From the NCBI RefSeq assembly GCF_017315705.1, contig NZ_JAFLRF010000021.1:1-64000 (forward strand): a stretch of 64,000 nt of DNA. Direction: 5' to 3'. This DNA comes from Trinickia mobilis (GTDB taxonomy: Bacteria; Pseudomonadota; Gammaproteobacteria; Burkholderiales; Burkholderiaceae). This document shows positions 16,359-24,805 of this stretch, piece after piece (positions within the stretch are counted from its first letter, which is position 1; each line of letters starts with the position of its first letter). The position numbers and the translations under genes were made by a program. The notes beneath the pieces were generated by a model that was given only the letters and a program-made list of their open reading frames with translations, had not been told where the DNA came from and did no database searches.

Positions 16359-17258
16359 ATGCGAACCACTCTCAAACGGAGCGCCGCAGCGCTATGCGCG
16401 CTTGCGCCGTGCCTCTTTTCACTCGATGCGTCAGCCCATGCGGTCGTCGGCGACCGCGTCTTTCCGGCCACGATGGCCGTCGACGATCCCGGCGTCGGCG
16501 ACGAATTCAATCTGCAGTTCAGCCACATCAAGACGGCCGACAGCAACGGCAACGACATGAACGTCAACACGGTGTCCTACGAGTGGGACAAGCTGATCAC
16601 GAAGAATCTCGCGTTCAGCATCGCGAGCAACTACGCGAGCCAGAACTCGCCGGACGGCAACGCGAAGGGCTGGGACAATTTCACCCTCGGCGCGAAGTAC
16701 CTCGTCTACGCGAATGCGCGGCACGAGTTCATGGCGTCGGTTGGGCTTCTCGCGACGCTCGGCGGCACCGGCTCGAAAGCGATCGCGAATTCATTTTCGA
16801 CGTTCACCCCGACCGTCTATTTCGGCAAGGGCTTCGGCGACTTGCCGGCGTCGCTCGGACTGTTGCGTCCGTTCGCGATCACCGGCACGATCGGCCCGAA
16901 CCTGACGACCGCGTCGTCGGACCAGGGACCGGACTCGCTTGGCTGGGGCTTGACGCTGCAGTACAGCATTCCGTACCTGCAGCAGCAGGTGAAGGATCTC
17001 GGATTGCCGCAGCCGTTCGCCAATCTGATTCCGGTCGTTGAATTCCCGATGAGCACCTGCACGGCTGGCGCGTGCTCTGGACAGACAACGGGCACGATCA
17101 ACCCCGGCGTGATCTGGATCAATCGCTACGGGCAGTTCGGCATCGAAGCGCAGATTCCCGTCAATAGCCGGACCGGCACGCACACGGGTGTCTTGGTGCA
17201 AGCCCATATCTACTTCGACGACATCTTCCCGAACTCGATCGGCAAGCCGCTGTTCTGA
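16359..17258 (+). CDS. Outer-membrane beta-barrel protein (transporter-like)
   Basis: A 299-residue protein with a signal peptide ending near ASA-H. The mature part is rich in aromatic and Gly residues in alternating strands, ends in Phe after a strand (SIGKPLF), and has one Cys pair in the sequence STCTAGACSG. This fits a small outer-membrane porin or uptake protein of the broad phenol-pathway/MetA-like class. Its place between the DUF2946 and copC genes suggests a role with copper, but this is inference. The stop is 18 nt before copC, so they are probably one operon. Confidence 0.65.
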   Translation: MRTTLKRSAAALCALAPCLFSLDASAHAVVGDRVFPATMAVDDPGVGDEFNLQFSHIKTADSNGNDMNVNTVSYEWDKLITKNLAFSIASNYASQNSPDGNAKGWDNFTLGAKYLVYANARHEFMASVGLLATLGGTGSKAIANSFSTFTPTVYFGKGFGDLPASLGLLRPFAITGTIGPNLTTASSDQGPDSLGWGLTLQYSIPYLQQQVKDLGLPQPFANLIPVVEFPMSTCTAGACSGQTTGTINPGVIWINRYGQFGIEAQIPVNSRTGTHTGVLVQAHIYFDDIFPNSIGKPLF

Positions 17259-17276
17259 CCCAATAGGAGACCTTTC

Positions 17277-17642
17277 ATGAAACTGCACACAAACGCACGG
17301 GGCACTGTTGCCGCGCTCTTGATCTCCGGTTGTCAGCTCGCGTACGCACACGCCTACCCGACCCATCAGGCGCCGGGGGCTGGCTCGACCGTCCCGGCCT
17401 CACAGAGGGATGTCGCGATCGATTTCGACGACGGGCTCGAGCCCGCGTTCAGCTCGATCACCGTCACGGACGCGCAGGGCAAAGCTGTCACCCGCGCCAA
17501 GGCCGTTGTCGACCCGTCGAACCAGAAGCACATGTCGGCGGCGCTGAGCCCGCTGACTTCAGGCGTCTACACGGTCTCGTGGGTCGCCGTCGCCGCGGAC
17601 GGGCATCGCACGCAGGGTCACTACACCTTCACGGTGAAGTGA
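17277..17642 (+). CDS. copC: Periplasmic copper-binding protein CopC
   Basis: This 121-residue protein has a signal peptide ending in AYA-HAYP, so the mature N-terminus is the His that ligates Cu(II) in CopC. The Ig-like fold is seen in VAIDFDDGLEPAFSSITVTD and VSWVAVAADGHRTQGHYTF, with the second conserved His-containing turn (DGHRTQGH). Met-rich Cu(I) motifs are absent, as in short YobA-type CopC. CopC passes copper to or from CopD, whose gene starts three bases after its stop. Confidence 0.92.
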   Translation: MKLHTNARGTVAALLISGCQLAYAHAYPTHQAPGAGSTVPASQRDVAIDFDDGLEPAFSSITVTDAQGKAVTRAKAVVDPSNQKHMSAALSPLTSGVYTVSWVAVAADGHRTQGHYTFTVK

Positions 17643-17644
17643 CC

Positions 17645-18553
17645 GTGGAGCCGCTCGTCGCCGTGCAGATTGCTGTGGCAGCCGTGCAGGATATGCTGTT
17701 CGCGACGGCGGCCGGCTCGCTCGCGTGCGCCGTGATAGGGAAGCGAAGCGGCATGGGCGCGCCGACCACGCTACGCGGTTGGCAGGCGGGTCTCGCGCTC
17801 GCGTTGGCGCTCACGGCCCTCGCGTACCTCTGGCTGCAGTCAGCCGTGATGAGCGGCTCGACGCTTACCGAGGCAGGCCCCGCGGTCACCGCCGTGCTCA
17901 CGGAGTCGCACTACGGCGTCGCATGGTCGGTTGGGTTCATCGGCGCGCTGCTGGCGACGCTGAGCCGCCTCTTCGACCGGCGCGGCCTGCCGCTGTTCGC
18001 CGCGGGCCTCCTCGCGTGGGCGGCGGGCAAGGCGGCAGCGAGCCACGCGGCCGACGCGGGCGACTTCTCGGTGCGAGAAGTCATCCATGTCGTGCATCTG
18101 TGTGCGACCGCGCTATGGGCCGGCAGCGTGATCGTCGCGGCAGTGATGCTGCGCCGGCTCGCGCCGACCGCTCGCGCAGCGGCCGAGCACAGGGCGGCTT
18201 TCTGCACCGAGCTATCGCATCTGGCGACGTCCGCACTTCTCGTCGTTCTGATCACCGGCTTCTACAACGTGATGCAGGACACCGAGCAGGCGAGCGTGCC
18301 GTTCTTCGGCATGGCCTGGGGCTGGATACTCTTGGCAAAGCTCGCGTGCGTCGCCGCGGCGGTGGCATTGGGCGGCTGGAACCGAGTGGTGGTCTTGCCC
18401 GATCTACACGCCCGAGCGCGGCAGGACGGTTCGGCTTTCATGGCCGCGCAAGGCCGCTTCGACACTTGGCTCGCCATTGAAGTGCTCGTCATGTTGGCCG
18501 TTCTTGCGATCGCGGCCGTGCTGGGACATACGTCTGCGACGGGCGGCTTATGA
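17645..18553 (+). CDS. copD: Copper resistance membrane protein CopD
   Basis: This 302-residue polytopic protein has about eight hydrophobic segments and the CopD features HVVHLCATALWAGSVIVAAV and FCTELSHLATSALLVVLITG, which carry the conserved His residues. It mediates copper transfer across the inner membrane together with CopC. GTG at 17645 is taken as the start; a GTG at 17639, overlapping the copC stop, is an alternative. The gene is translationally linked to copC. Nothing looks damaged. Confidence 0.9.
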   Translation: MEPLVAVQIAVAAVQDMLFATAAGSLACAVIGKRSGMGAPTTLRGWQAGLALALALTALAYLWLQSAVMSGSTLTEAGPAVTAVLTESHYGVAWSVGFIGALLATLSRLFDRRGLPLFAAGLLAWAAGKAAASHAADAGDFSVREVIHVVHLCATALWAGSVIVAAVMLRRLAPTARAAAEHRAAFCTELSHLATSALLVVLITGFYNVMQDTEQASVPFFGMAWGWILLAKLACVAAAVALGGWNRVVVLPDLHARARQDGSAFMAAQGRFDTWLAIEVLVMLAVLAIAAVLGHTSATGGL

Positions 18554-18739
18554 ACGACCCACGCCCGAACCGAGCCCTCTACCGCGCGAGCGGTTTCGAT
18601 CTTTGTCATATCGTGGCTGGCGACGCGATACGCAACAATGCTGTTTGTGCCGTGAACTTCACAGTCCTGCATCACGGTCGGGGCGATATGTACGGGGAAA
18701 CGGGGATGGCGGTCCAGTCGGGTTGCCTTTCACCGCCGG

Positions 18740-19663
18740 TCAGCCGGTGAGCAGTGCTTTGTCGCGGGCAATGACTTCGGGTAAATGGCCGCGCAGGAAG
18801 TCGACCCACGTCCGTGTCTTCGCATCGATGAATTTGCGCGAAGGGTAGAGCGCGTAAATGTTCATGTTCTGCAGCGTGAGATTGGGCAGCACGCGAACCA
18901 GCGTGCCGTTTCGCAGACCGTCGACTGCTGCATACAACGGCAGCACGCCGATGCCCATGCCTTCGCGAATTGCGACAACAAGTGATTCGGCGATATTCAC
19001 CTGCAACGGGCCGCTGACCTGTATGAGTTCACTGCCATCAGGTCCTTCGAGCAGCCACTCGTGCGGCGGAAAAGCGGGCGTATTCAGTATCAGGCATTCA
19101 TGCTGCGCCAGATCGCCCGGTCGCTGCGGGGTGCCGCGCGAATGCACATAGTCAGCCGATGCGCAGAGGATGTTGAACGTCGACCCGAGCAGGTGCGAAA
19201 CCATCTCCGAGTCGGAAAGCGAATGAGCCGCAACGACGGCGACATCGCTGCCGCCTCCGAAGAGATCGGGCGGGCTCTGCGACAAGGTTAGTTCGACCCT
19301 CACGTCCGGATACTGGGCACGATACCTTGCGATCGCCGGCAGCACGTAGTGTTGTCCAATGCTTGCGTAACTGAATATCCGCAACGTGCCGGCTGGGCGC
19401 TCATGCGCGCCGCTCGCCTCCTCCTCTGCCTTGCCGACGTCGGCGAGGATCTGCTGACAGCGCTGCAGATATTGCTCGCCAGCGGGCGTGAGGGCAAGAC
19501 GCCGCGTCGAACGGTTCAGCAGGCGGGTGCGCAGGTGGGCTTCGAGTTCTGATACCGCGCGCGACATGGCGCCGGTCGTCGAATTGAGCGACTCGGCCGC
19601 AGCAGTGAAGCTGCCGGCTTCGACGACCCGCGTGAACACCCGCATATTTTGTAGCGTGTCCAT
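18740..19663 (-). CDS. LysR-family transcriptional regulator
   Basis: This 307-residue regulator has the N-terminal winged helix-turn-helix (MRVFTRVVEAGSFTAAAESL, then the recognition helix with SRAVSELEAHLRTRLL) and a full effector domain to residue 300. The pattern ARTRLLNRSTRRLALTPAGEQYLQRC places it in the large group of Burkholderiaceae LysR proteins that control neighbouring small operons. No intact divergent gene lies upstream (the next 417 nt hold none), so its target has been lost or lies elsewhere. It is convergent with copD. Confidence 0.92.
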   Translation of the reverse strand: MDTLQNMRVFTRVVEAGSFTAAAESLNSTTGAMSRAVSELEAHLRTRLLNRSTRRLALTPAGEQYLQRCQQILADVGKAEEEASGAHERPAGTLRIFSYASIGQHYVLPAIARYRAQYPDVRVELTLSQSPPDLFGGGSDVAVVAAHSLSDSEMVSHLLGSTFNILCASADYVHSRGTPQRPGDLAQHECLILNTPAFPPHEWLLEGPDGSELIQVSGPLQVNIAESLVVAIREGMGIGVLPLYAAVDGLRNGTLVRVLPNLTLQNMNIYALYPSRKFIDAKTRTWVDFLRGHLPEVIARDKALLTG

Positions 19664-20080
19664 AAAATCTTCACGTGTGGCAAAGAATTATTCTCGCACC
19701 ACCACGCCACGCCAGTCGAGTTTCGGGATCTACCCGGCAAATACGCGGCAAGCATCAGCAACACCGTGCAATGCCGCGCCACTGTGCATGGTCACACTAC
19801 AGGATACGCACCCCGCTCGGCGCTGCTCCGCAATTCTTTTAAAGGAGCAAAAGTGCGGGTCGTTGTGGCGATCGCCGCCACCCAGACCGTGAAGATCTGT
19901 GAGAAGCCATCGGGAGCCCGATGGCGGAGGTATCGATAACGACGGGCCCACTACCCCGGACGCTACCTCGATAGCGAGCCAGTTTTAGAGTGCAGACGCG
20001 CAGAAGTGCAGCACGCTCGGAGTGCGACGCTCAATTGCTGGATGCTTTCGGCATCCCTCTGGCGCGTCCGGATCAACGCA
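19664..20080. other. 417-bp intergenic region with an inverted repeat
   Basis: No gene is supported. At 19906-19925 a perfect inverted repeat GCCATCGGG-AG-CCCGATGGC occurs. It has no clear T-run on either side, so it is at best a weak terminator for the DUF4148 gene or the end of a lost element. The part next to the LysR gene should hold that gene's promoter and operator. Confidence 0.4.
19906..19925. repeat. Perfect 9-bp inverted repeat
   Basis: GCCATCGGG and CCCGATGGC are separated by AG. The arms pair perfectly and would fold with a four-base loop. No T-run follows on either strand. It lies between a LysR gene and a DUF4148 gene in a region with no coding sequence. Confidence 0.6.
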
Positions 20081-20395
20081 TCAGGGGTGGTTGTACATCG
20101 CGTTCCAGTCGGCAGCAGACACCCCACTCCGACCAGCTGACTGCGACGAACCGCTCACGCCGCCGCCGTAACCGCTTGCTGCGCCGTTCTGTGCAGCAAC
20201 ACGTGCTTCTGCGGCCTCTATGTTTTTCGGATACTGAGTTTGATCGCTCGAGGGGTTGTAGCCCGCCCGTTCAAGCTGGACAAGTTCGGCCCGCACCTGC
20301 GCACGGGTTACAGGCGCATTCGACTGTTGAGCGAACGATACGACCGGTGCAGAAAGCACAGCGGCAACAACAACGGCTTGAACAAGGGACTTCAT
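20081..20395 (-). CDS. DUF4148 small exported protein
   Basis: This 104-residue protein has a signal peptide ending in SFA-QQ, then the DUF4148 signature TRAQVRAELVQLERAGYNP and a Gly/Ser-rich tail. These small periplasmic proteins occur in many copies in Burkholderia and relatives, often under stress or two-component control; their function is not known. The gene stands alone at the edge of a decayed region. The hairpin at 20427-20450 lies in its upstream region. Confidence 0.88.
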   Translation of the reverse strand: MKSLVQAVVVAAVLSAPVVSFAQQSNAPVTRAQVRAELVQLERAGYNPSSDQTQYPKNIEAAEARVAAQNGAASGYGGGVSGSSQSAGRSGVSAADWNAMYNHP

Positions 20396-20733
20396 GATGA
20401 GCTACCTCGAGACTTGGTTTTGTCCTGCTGCGAACACCCTTGTTCGTAGCCAGTGGGGACAGTCTAAGTAGACAGGCACTTAAGATTAAGGCCGATGTCT
20501 GGAGGAGATCGTTGTCGGATTTGGGAAAACCACCGGAAGGTGCGCAGAGCGCCGACGCAGCGCAAACGGCTTCCACCAAGTAGGCTTGAGTGACGCCGAT
20601 CGATGCCCAACATCTCGCATCCCTGTTTGGGCCGGGCCGATTCGGGTTCGCTTCGATTAGTACCGCGCCATGCGCACAGCTCTCTGAGCCGGAATGCTTG
20701 ACGGAGTCTGCAAGCAAGTAGTGGTAGCCGGCC
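20396..20733. other. Unassigned stretch with a hairpin between DUF4148 and the IS30 fragment
   Basis: No intact gene is seen. At 20427-20450 a 10-bp imperfect inverted repeat GCTGCGAACA / TGTTCGTAGC with a four-base loop occurs, followed by AGTGGGGACAGTC. Both strands have open frames here but none resembles a protein I recognise. The stretch probably holds debris of one or more mobile elements, as it abuts a clear IS30 fragment. Confidence 0.35.
20427..20450. repeat. 10-bp imperfect inverted repeat beside mobile-element debris
   Basis: GCTGCGAACA and TGTTCGTAGC pair at nine of ten positions around a CCCT loop. It lies 32 nt upstream of the DUF4148 start. It could be an operator of that gene, a hairpin in its leader, or an end of the lost element whose IS30 part lies 280 bp away. 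Confidence 0.45.
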
Positions 20734-20901
20734 ACGCAGTTCCTGAGGCAACTTGCCGGCGTGCCTGATCAGGGCGTTGATGACCGTCTCGGTATCCTTG
20801 CTATCGATCTTCACCAGCATCACGAAGCGGGTTTGACTTTCGACGAGAGTTGCAATCTGGCTGTTGGCGCTGCCAAACAGCAGATCACCTTCCCAGTGGC
20901 C
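20734..20901 (-). mobile_element. IS30-family transposase fragment
   Basis: About 56 codons encode [24 protein letters not shown] and RHAGKLPQEL. This is the catalytic-core start of IS30 transposases, where GHWEGD carries the first Asp of the DDE triad. The remainder of the transposase and both terminal repeats are missing. Its upstream end coincides to the base with the point where the dipZ reading frame stops matching, so the element or a deletion beside it truncated dipZ. Confidence 0.82.
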
Positions 20902-21431
20902 CAGCCGCGCACGTAGGGCAGCGCACGGATGCAATTGATGCACGAGTAAGTCCAGAAGTCGACCAGCACCGCCTTGCCGCGCAGCGACTGTGCAGTGAGC
21001 GGCGCGCTGTTGAGCCACCGGGCGGCGCCAGCCAGAGAGGGCAGTTCGCCTTCCACCGGCAGCGCGCCCGTGGCTCTGGCGGCGGCCCGCAGGGGGCCAA
21101 CGAGATGTACCGCGTCAATCAACTTCTGTTCGATTCCGCCGGTACTCGCCAGCGACACCCGTGTCAGCAGATGAGCATCCAGCCCGAGCGCAATGGCGGC
21201 CACCTCCGCGAGCACCAGCACACCCAAAGTGCGGCGCACCAGTTCGCCGGCGCCAGGCGAGCGCTTCATGGCGGCGGCGGCGAAGGTGAGCACCATGCCG
21301 GCCAGCATGGGCAGCCCATTGCGCGCAAACGGCCGGTCCGCGCGCGCGAATACGAAAGGCAGCACGGGCAGGATGCAGGGACTCAGAACGGTGAGTACCC
21401 CGCCCAGGTAAGCAAGGATCAGTAACAGCAT
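20902..21431 (-). pseudogene. dipZ: dipZ (CcdA-thioredoxin fusion), internally deleted and truncated
   Basis: The N-terminal 50 residues match the first membrane segment of DipZ/CcdA ([20 protein letters not shown]). The frame then jumps to the end of the membrane domain ([18 protein letters not shown]) and to the thioredoxin-like domain with [17 protein letters not shown]. Most of the membrane domain and all sequence after the CXXC active site are missing. Full-length DipZ is near 600 residues; here 177 remain. The break after VRGW abuts the IS30 fragment. The protein cannot carry out transmembrane thiol transfer. Confidence 0.85.
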
Positions 21432-21539
21432 GGGAGAGACTTCCGTGGTGGGTTCATGGCGCTATTCGCGCGGCCTCGCGCCCGGGTCATGTCCAGGTGC
21501 GCGAGGCTGCGGACAGCACGTCCTGGCGTCTACGCTCGT

Positions 21540-22289
21540 CTACTTTGCAGCAGCCTCGATGACTCGAGCGACCGCATCCGGATGCGAGATATAGACAGCG
21601 TGGCCTGCGCTCACTTCGGTAACCTTGGCGCCCGAGCGTTGATACATCCAGCGCTGAAGCTGGGGGCTCACTACATGATCCTGTGTGGTCAGCACCGCGT
21701 AGCTAGGCTTGGTTCGCCAAGCCGCGACAGGCACAGGTGCTGCCACGGCTTTCTGCGCGAGTGGCTGCTGCGAGTCCGCCAGGAATTGCGCCTCTGCAGG
21801 AGGGAGATCCTCCGCATAGGTCTCGCGGAATTTCGCCGGCGGCATGTAGAAGAATTTGTCCGGCGTGGCGCGCATGGCATCATTTGGCGCGGCAAACTTC
21901 TGCAAGAGTTGGCCGCTGGCTTCGCCCTTGTCGGGTTGGAGGGCGGCTACATAGACGAGTGCGCTCACCTTCGGGTCGGCGCCTGCATCCGTGATCACGG
22001 AGCCGCCGTAGCTATGACCGACCAGCACGACAGGGCCCCGCTGCTGATCGATGACGCGTTTGGTCGCGTCGACGTCCTCGGCGAGGCTGGTAAGCGGCTC
22101 TTGCACGATGCTCACGTGGTAGCCGTCTTTCGACAGGATGTCGTAGACGCCGCGCCAGCCAGAGCCGTCCACGAGCGCACCGTGAACAATGACGATGTCT
22201 TTTGCCGCCGTTCCAGTCTCGGCGTGGGCCATCGTGCTACCCATGGCAACCAGGACGGCACTAAAAATAACTTTTCGCAGTACGAACAT
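21540..22289 (-). CDS. Exported alpha/beta-hydrolase
   Basis: This 249-residue protein has a signal peptide ending near AHA-E and an alpha/beta-hydrolase fold: IVIVHGALVDGSGW for the oxyanion hole, GHSYGGSV with the nucleophile Ser, a late Asp in TTQDH, and the catalytic His in SAGHAVYISHP. It resembles small exported esterases or chloroperoxidase-like hydrolases of unknown substrate. The ATG at 22289 has GGAG about 7 nt upstream; four more codons are possible. It is followed by nothing on its strand and sits downstream of the monooxygenase-like gene, likely in one operon. Confidence 0.88.
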   Translation of the reverse strand: MFVLRKVIFSAVLVAMGSTMAHAETGTAAKDIVIVHGALVDGSGWRGVYDILSKDGYHVSIVQEPLTSLAEDVDATKRVIDQQRGPVVLVGHSYGGSVITDAGADPKVSALVYVAALQPDKGEASGQLLQKFAAPNDAMRATPDKFFYMPPAKFRETYAEDLPPAEAQFLADSQQPLAQKAVAAPVPVAAWRTKPSYAVLTTQDHVVSPQLQRWMYQRSGAKVTEVSAGHAVYISHPDAVARVIEAAAK

Positions 22290-22333
22290 TATAATCTCCA
22301 CAATCGCTTCCGAATACTCACGTACAGGTGGCT

Positions 22334-22639
22334 TCAGGCTAGTGCGTTCTTCATGGCCAGAACGTCGAACGGCTCGACCGCAGGCGGGCGTGCCAGCATC
22401 TCGTCGACCCGCGCCATCAGGCTCTTTGCCATGTTGCCGGCGAGATGGGCCTGGCGATCTTCTTCTCTCGCAAAAGCGTCGAAGACAGCGAACGTGTTCG
22501 GCGACAGCTTCAGGGCGAACCAGATCGGCGTAGTGGCCTCCTGATTCGTCATTTCCAGGCCGGCGGCCAGAAAATCCGCTACCGCCTGCTCCTTTCCGGG
22601 CTTGGCTTCAAGTCTGACAAATAAAGCGTGCTTGATCAT
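22334..22639 (-). CDS. Small ABM-domain quinol-monooxygenase-like protein
   Basis: This 101-residue protein has the ferredoxin-like ABM fold of YgiN-type proteins: FVRLEAKPGKEQAVADFLAA, a central WFALKLSPNTFAVFDAFA, and AHLAGNMAKSL. Such proteins act as cofactor-free quinol monooxygenases or dimeric small-molecule binders. The ATG at 22639 has GGAGAA about 6 nt upstream. It lies between the GlxA-type regulator (divergent) and the exported hydrolase (same strand), so the three probably form one regulated unit. Confidence 0.85.
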   Translation of the reverse strand: MIKHALFVRLEAKPGKEQAVADFLAAGLEMTNQEATTPIWFALKLSPNTFAVFDAFAREEDRQAHLAGNMAKSLMARVDEMLARPPAVEPFDVLAMKNALA

Positions 22640-22746
22640 CTGCGTTCTCCAGTGTCCGCGTGAGGGGCCACGCGATGAGCGCACTTTACAAACGCGGCGG
22701 GCTGGGGAACACTGTCTCAATCGACAATTTTGATATCGATTCTGCC

Positions 22747-23706
22747 ATGCGGATTTTTGTTCTCGCGCTCGAGGGAGTGTTCGACACCGGCCTCACCACC
22801 GTGCTCGATGCCTTGACGACGGCCAACGAACTTGCGCGCGCGACGGGGATGCTCACACCGGGCTTCGAAATCACCGTGGCGGGGATGCGGCCAGAGGTGC
22901 GTACCGCGCTTGGGCTGCAAGTTCCCGTCCGCGATATGACAGACGCCCGTGCACCGGATTGGGTCGTCGTGCCGGCGCTCAACAGGACGACGACGGACCT
23001 GCTCGTGCCTTCGCTCGGCCGGGCCGACGTGATCGATGCGCTCGGTGCATTGCGCTCGTGGCACAGTGCCGGCGCCCATATCGGAGCCGCCTGTACGGGA
23101 ACCTTCGTGCTGGCCGAAAGCGGCTTGCTCAACGGGCGCGAAGCCACGACCACCTGGTGGCTCTCGCCGGTGTTCCGGCAGCGTTACCCCGAGGTGCACC
23201 TGGATGCGCATCGCATCGTTGTTCCTAGCGGCAGCACGGTGACGGCAGGGGCCGCCCTGAGCCATCTGGACCTTGCGCTATGGCTGATCCGCAACAACAG
23301 CCCTGAGCTTGCCGCGCTCGTGGCCAGCTATCTCGTATTCGATTCGCGGCTGTCGCAGTCTGCCTTTGCGATCTCCGATCACCTGGCCCATTCGGACCCG
23401 CTCGTCGAACGTTTCGACCGCTGGGTGCGCGAACACCTCGCCACGGCAATCGCACTCGACGCCGCCGCGGACGCCTTGGCGACGAGCAAGCGGACCTTAT
23501 CGCGACGTCTGAATGAAGTGCTCGGTAAAACGCCCGTCGAGTACATCCAGGATCTGCGGATCGAGCGTGCCGTTCATCTGCTGAAAACGAGCAAGGACAG
23601 CGTGGAGCGCATCGCCGAGCAGGTCGGCTACGCAGACGGCGTCACATTGCGTACGCTACTGCGGCGACGGCTAGGCAAGGGGGTCCGTGAGCTGCGGGCG
23701 TCGTGA
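22747..23706 (+). CDS. GlxA-family AraC-type regulator (DJ-1/PfpI plus HTH_18)
   Basis: This 319-residue regulator joins an N-terminal DJ-1/PfpI domain (MRIFVLALEGVFDTGL; Cys elbow in IGAACTGTFVLAESGLLNGR) with a C-terminal AraC helix-turn-helix (VEYIQDLRIERAVHLLKTSKD, then the second helix). The DJ-1 domain senses a ligand or is a relic of an amidase. It is divergent from the monooxygenase-hydrolase pair and likely controls it. The ATG at 22747 fits family start sites; upstream in-frame starts at 22660 and 22675 exist but no good ribosome site favours them. Confidence 0.9.
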   Translation: MRIFVLALEGVFDTGLTTVLDALTTANELARATGMLTPGFEITVAGMRPEVRTALGLQVPVRDMTDARAPDWVVVPALNRTTTDLLVPSLGRADVIDALGALRSWHSAGAHIGAACTGTFVLAESGLLNGREATTTWWLSPVFRQRYPEVHLDAHRIVVPSGSTVTAGAALSHLDLALWLIRNNSPELAALVASYLVFDSRLSQSAFAISDHLAHSDPLVERFDRWVREHLATAIALDAAADALATSKRTLSRRLNEVLGKTPVEYIQDLRIERAVHLLKTSKDSVERIAEQVGYADGVTLRTLLRRRLGKGVRELRAS

Positions 23707-23903
23707 GTCTTATCGACTATGGGAGTGTGGTCGTGCTCGACCGGTCCCACGGGAGGTTTGCCAACTGAAGTGAAGGGCGAATGGCGGCTTCACCCTGCGG
23801 ATTCAACCGGTGGATGCAGCACACGAGACGCGCGCGCATTGCGATTGTCTTCGATCCACACGTGTGCCATTGCGGCTATCAGGTCGGCGTGCTCGCTTGA
23901 CTG

Positions 23904-24011
23904 CTACTCAAGCGTTCTTATCGAATTGCTGATTCCCCTGGCGCAATCGATCACTGCCGGCGCGAGCTTCTGCCGCGCATCGTCGAAGGTCCATCGGCTG
24001 GTCGGCGCGAC
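23904..24011 (-). pseudogene. Possible C-terminal tail of an IclR-type regulator
   Basis: The last 35 codons before a stop at 23904 read like the end of an IclR effector domain (DDARQKLAPAVIDCARGISN). No helix-turn-helix or earlier effector sequence is found upstream on this strand. The next 350 nt belong to an oxidoreductase fragment on the other strand. It is a short match and could be chance. The rest of 23707-24014 holds nothing I can assign. Confidence 0.25.
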
Positions 24012-24014
24012 CAC

Positions 24015-24368
24015 GTGCACGGCGGCGACTGGGCGCATCTCGAGCGCGCGGTGGAATTGATGTATCCGCAATTGAAGGGTGTCGAGTATGAGTATCGCTG
24101 GGCCGGGCGTGTCGCGATCACCGCGGATTTTTTGCCACATGTTCACGAACCGGCGCCGGGGCTGAGCATTGCGCTCGGGTACAACGGACGCGATATCGCG
24201 ATGGCGACGACCGTCGGCAAGCATCTGGCCGCGCGGTTGTGCAGCGATGCGCGCACGCCTTTTCCGTTCGACGTCACGCCGATCAAGCCGATTCCGTTTC
24301 ATGGACTGCAGCGGTTTTACATCACGGCAGGTGTAGCGTGGTACCGCTTCATGGATGCCATCTCTTGA
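24015..24368 (+). pseudogene. C-terminal fragment of an FAD-dependent amino-acid/amine oxidoreductase
   Basis: About 117 codons encode the end of a DAO-type flavoprotein: YRWAGRVAITADFLPHVHEP, then LSIALGYNGRDIAMATTVGK, which binds the FAD in this family, and a tail with IPFHGLQRFYITAGVAWYRF. The N-terminal FAD-binding GxGxxG region and two thirds of the gene are missing. Such enzymes (PuuB-like) oxidise amines or imino acids. The break lies near 24010, beside a possible IclR tail, so a deletion has joined unrelated ends. Confidence 0.8.
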
Positions 24369-24760
24369 TACTTTTATCGTTCATCGGCGCTTCCGATCCA
24401 ATAGCTCTTGAAACGCGGAACAAATCCGGCCTGGTAATCGATGGTCGTGCAACAACACCGTCCCCGCTAACGGACCACGCGTGCCAAATGCAACAAGAAG
24501 ATACCCGGCTGTCACGCAATTCCGTAGGTGTCGCTACGTTAATTGGACCGATCGCGATGTTTACATCGTCTTAGCTTGCGTCTGGCAATCGTGTTTAACG
24601 GCTGCTTCGCCAGAAGACATTAGGCAGCGACTCTCAATTGCCATGGCTGTTGTCGACAGACTTTGGGGGAACGGGGTGTAAATGATCGAGACTTTCAAAC
24701 CGGCTATGTCTGACGAAACGATCTGCCTCACCGGTAGCGGTCCAGTTTGAATGAAATGAA
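24369..24760. other. About 390 bp without a recognisable gene
   Basis: Only short frames of odd composition occur and no protein family is seen. The stretch is AT-richer than its neighbours. It separates the oxidoreductase fragment from the terminator of the DUF1330 gene and may be more decayed coding sequence. Confidence 0.4.
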
Positions 24761-24786
24761 AGAGGCCGCCTAAGTTGACGGCCTCT
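24761..24786 (-). terminator. Rho-independent-like terminator of the DUF1330 gene
   Basis: A perfect 8-bp stem AGAGGCCG / CGGCCTCT encloses a 10-base loop. On the minus strand it is followed by TTTCATTTCATT, a T-rich tract. It starts 20 nt after the DUF1330 stop codon, which fits an intrinsic terminator for that gene. Confidence 0.7.
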
Positions 24787-24805
24787 GCATTGCGACTAAC
24801 GCGAA

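Noticed and set aside
18550-18750. 66-codon frame overlapping the copD stop by ATGA
   Set aside because: The coupling is attractive, but the sequence has no recognisable feature and no coding bias, and it ends inside the convergent LysR 3' end.
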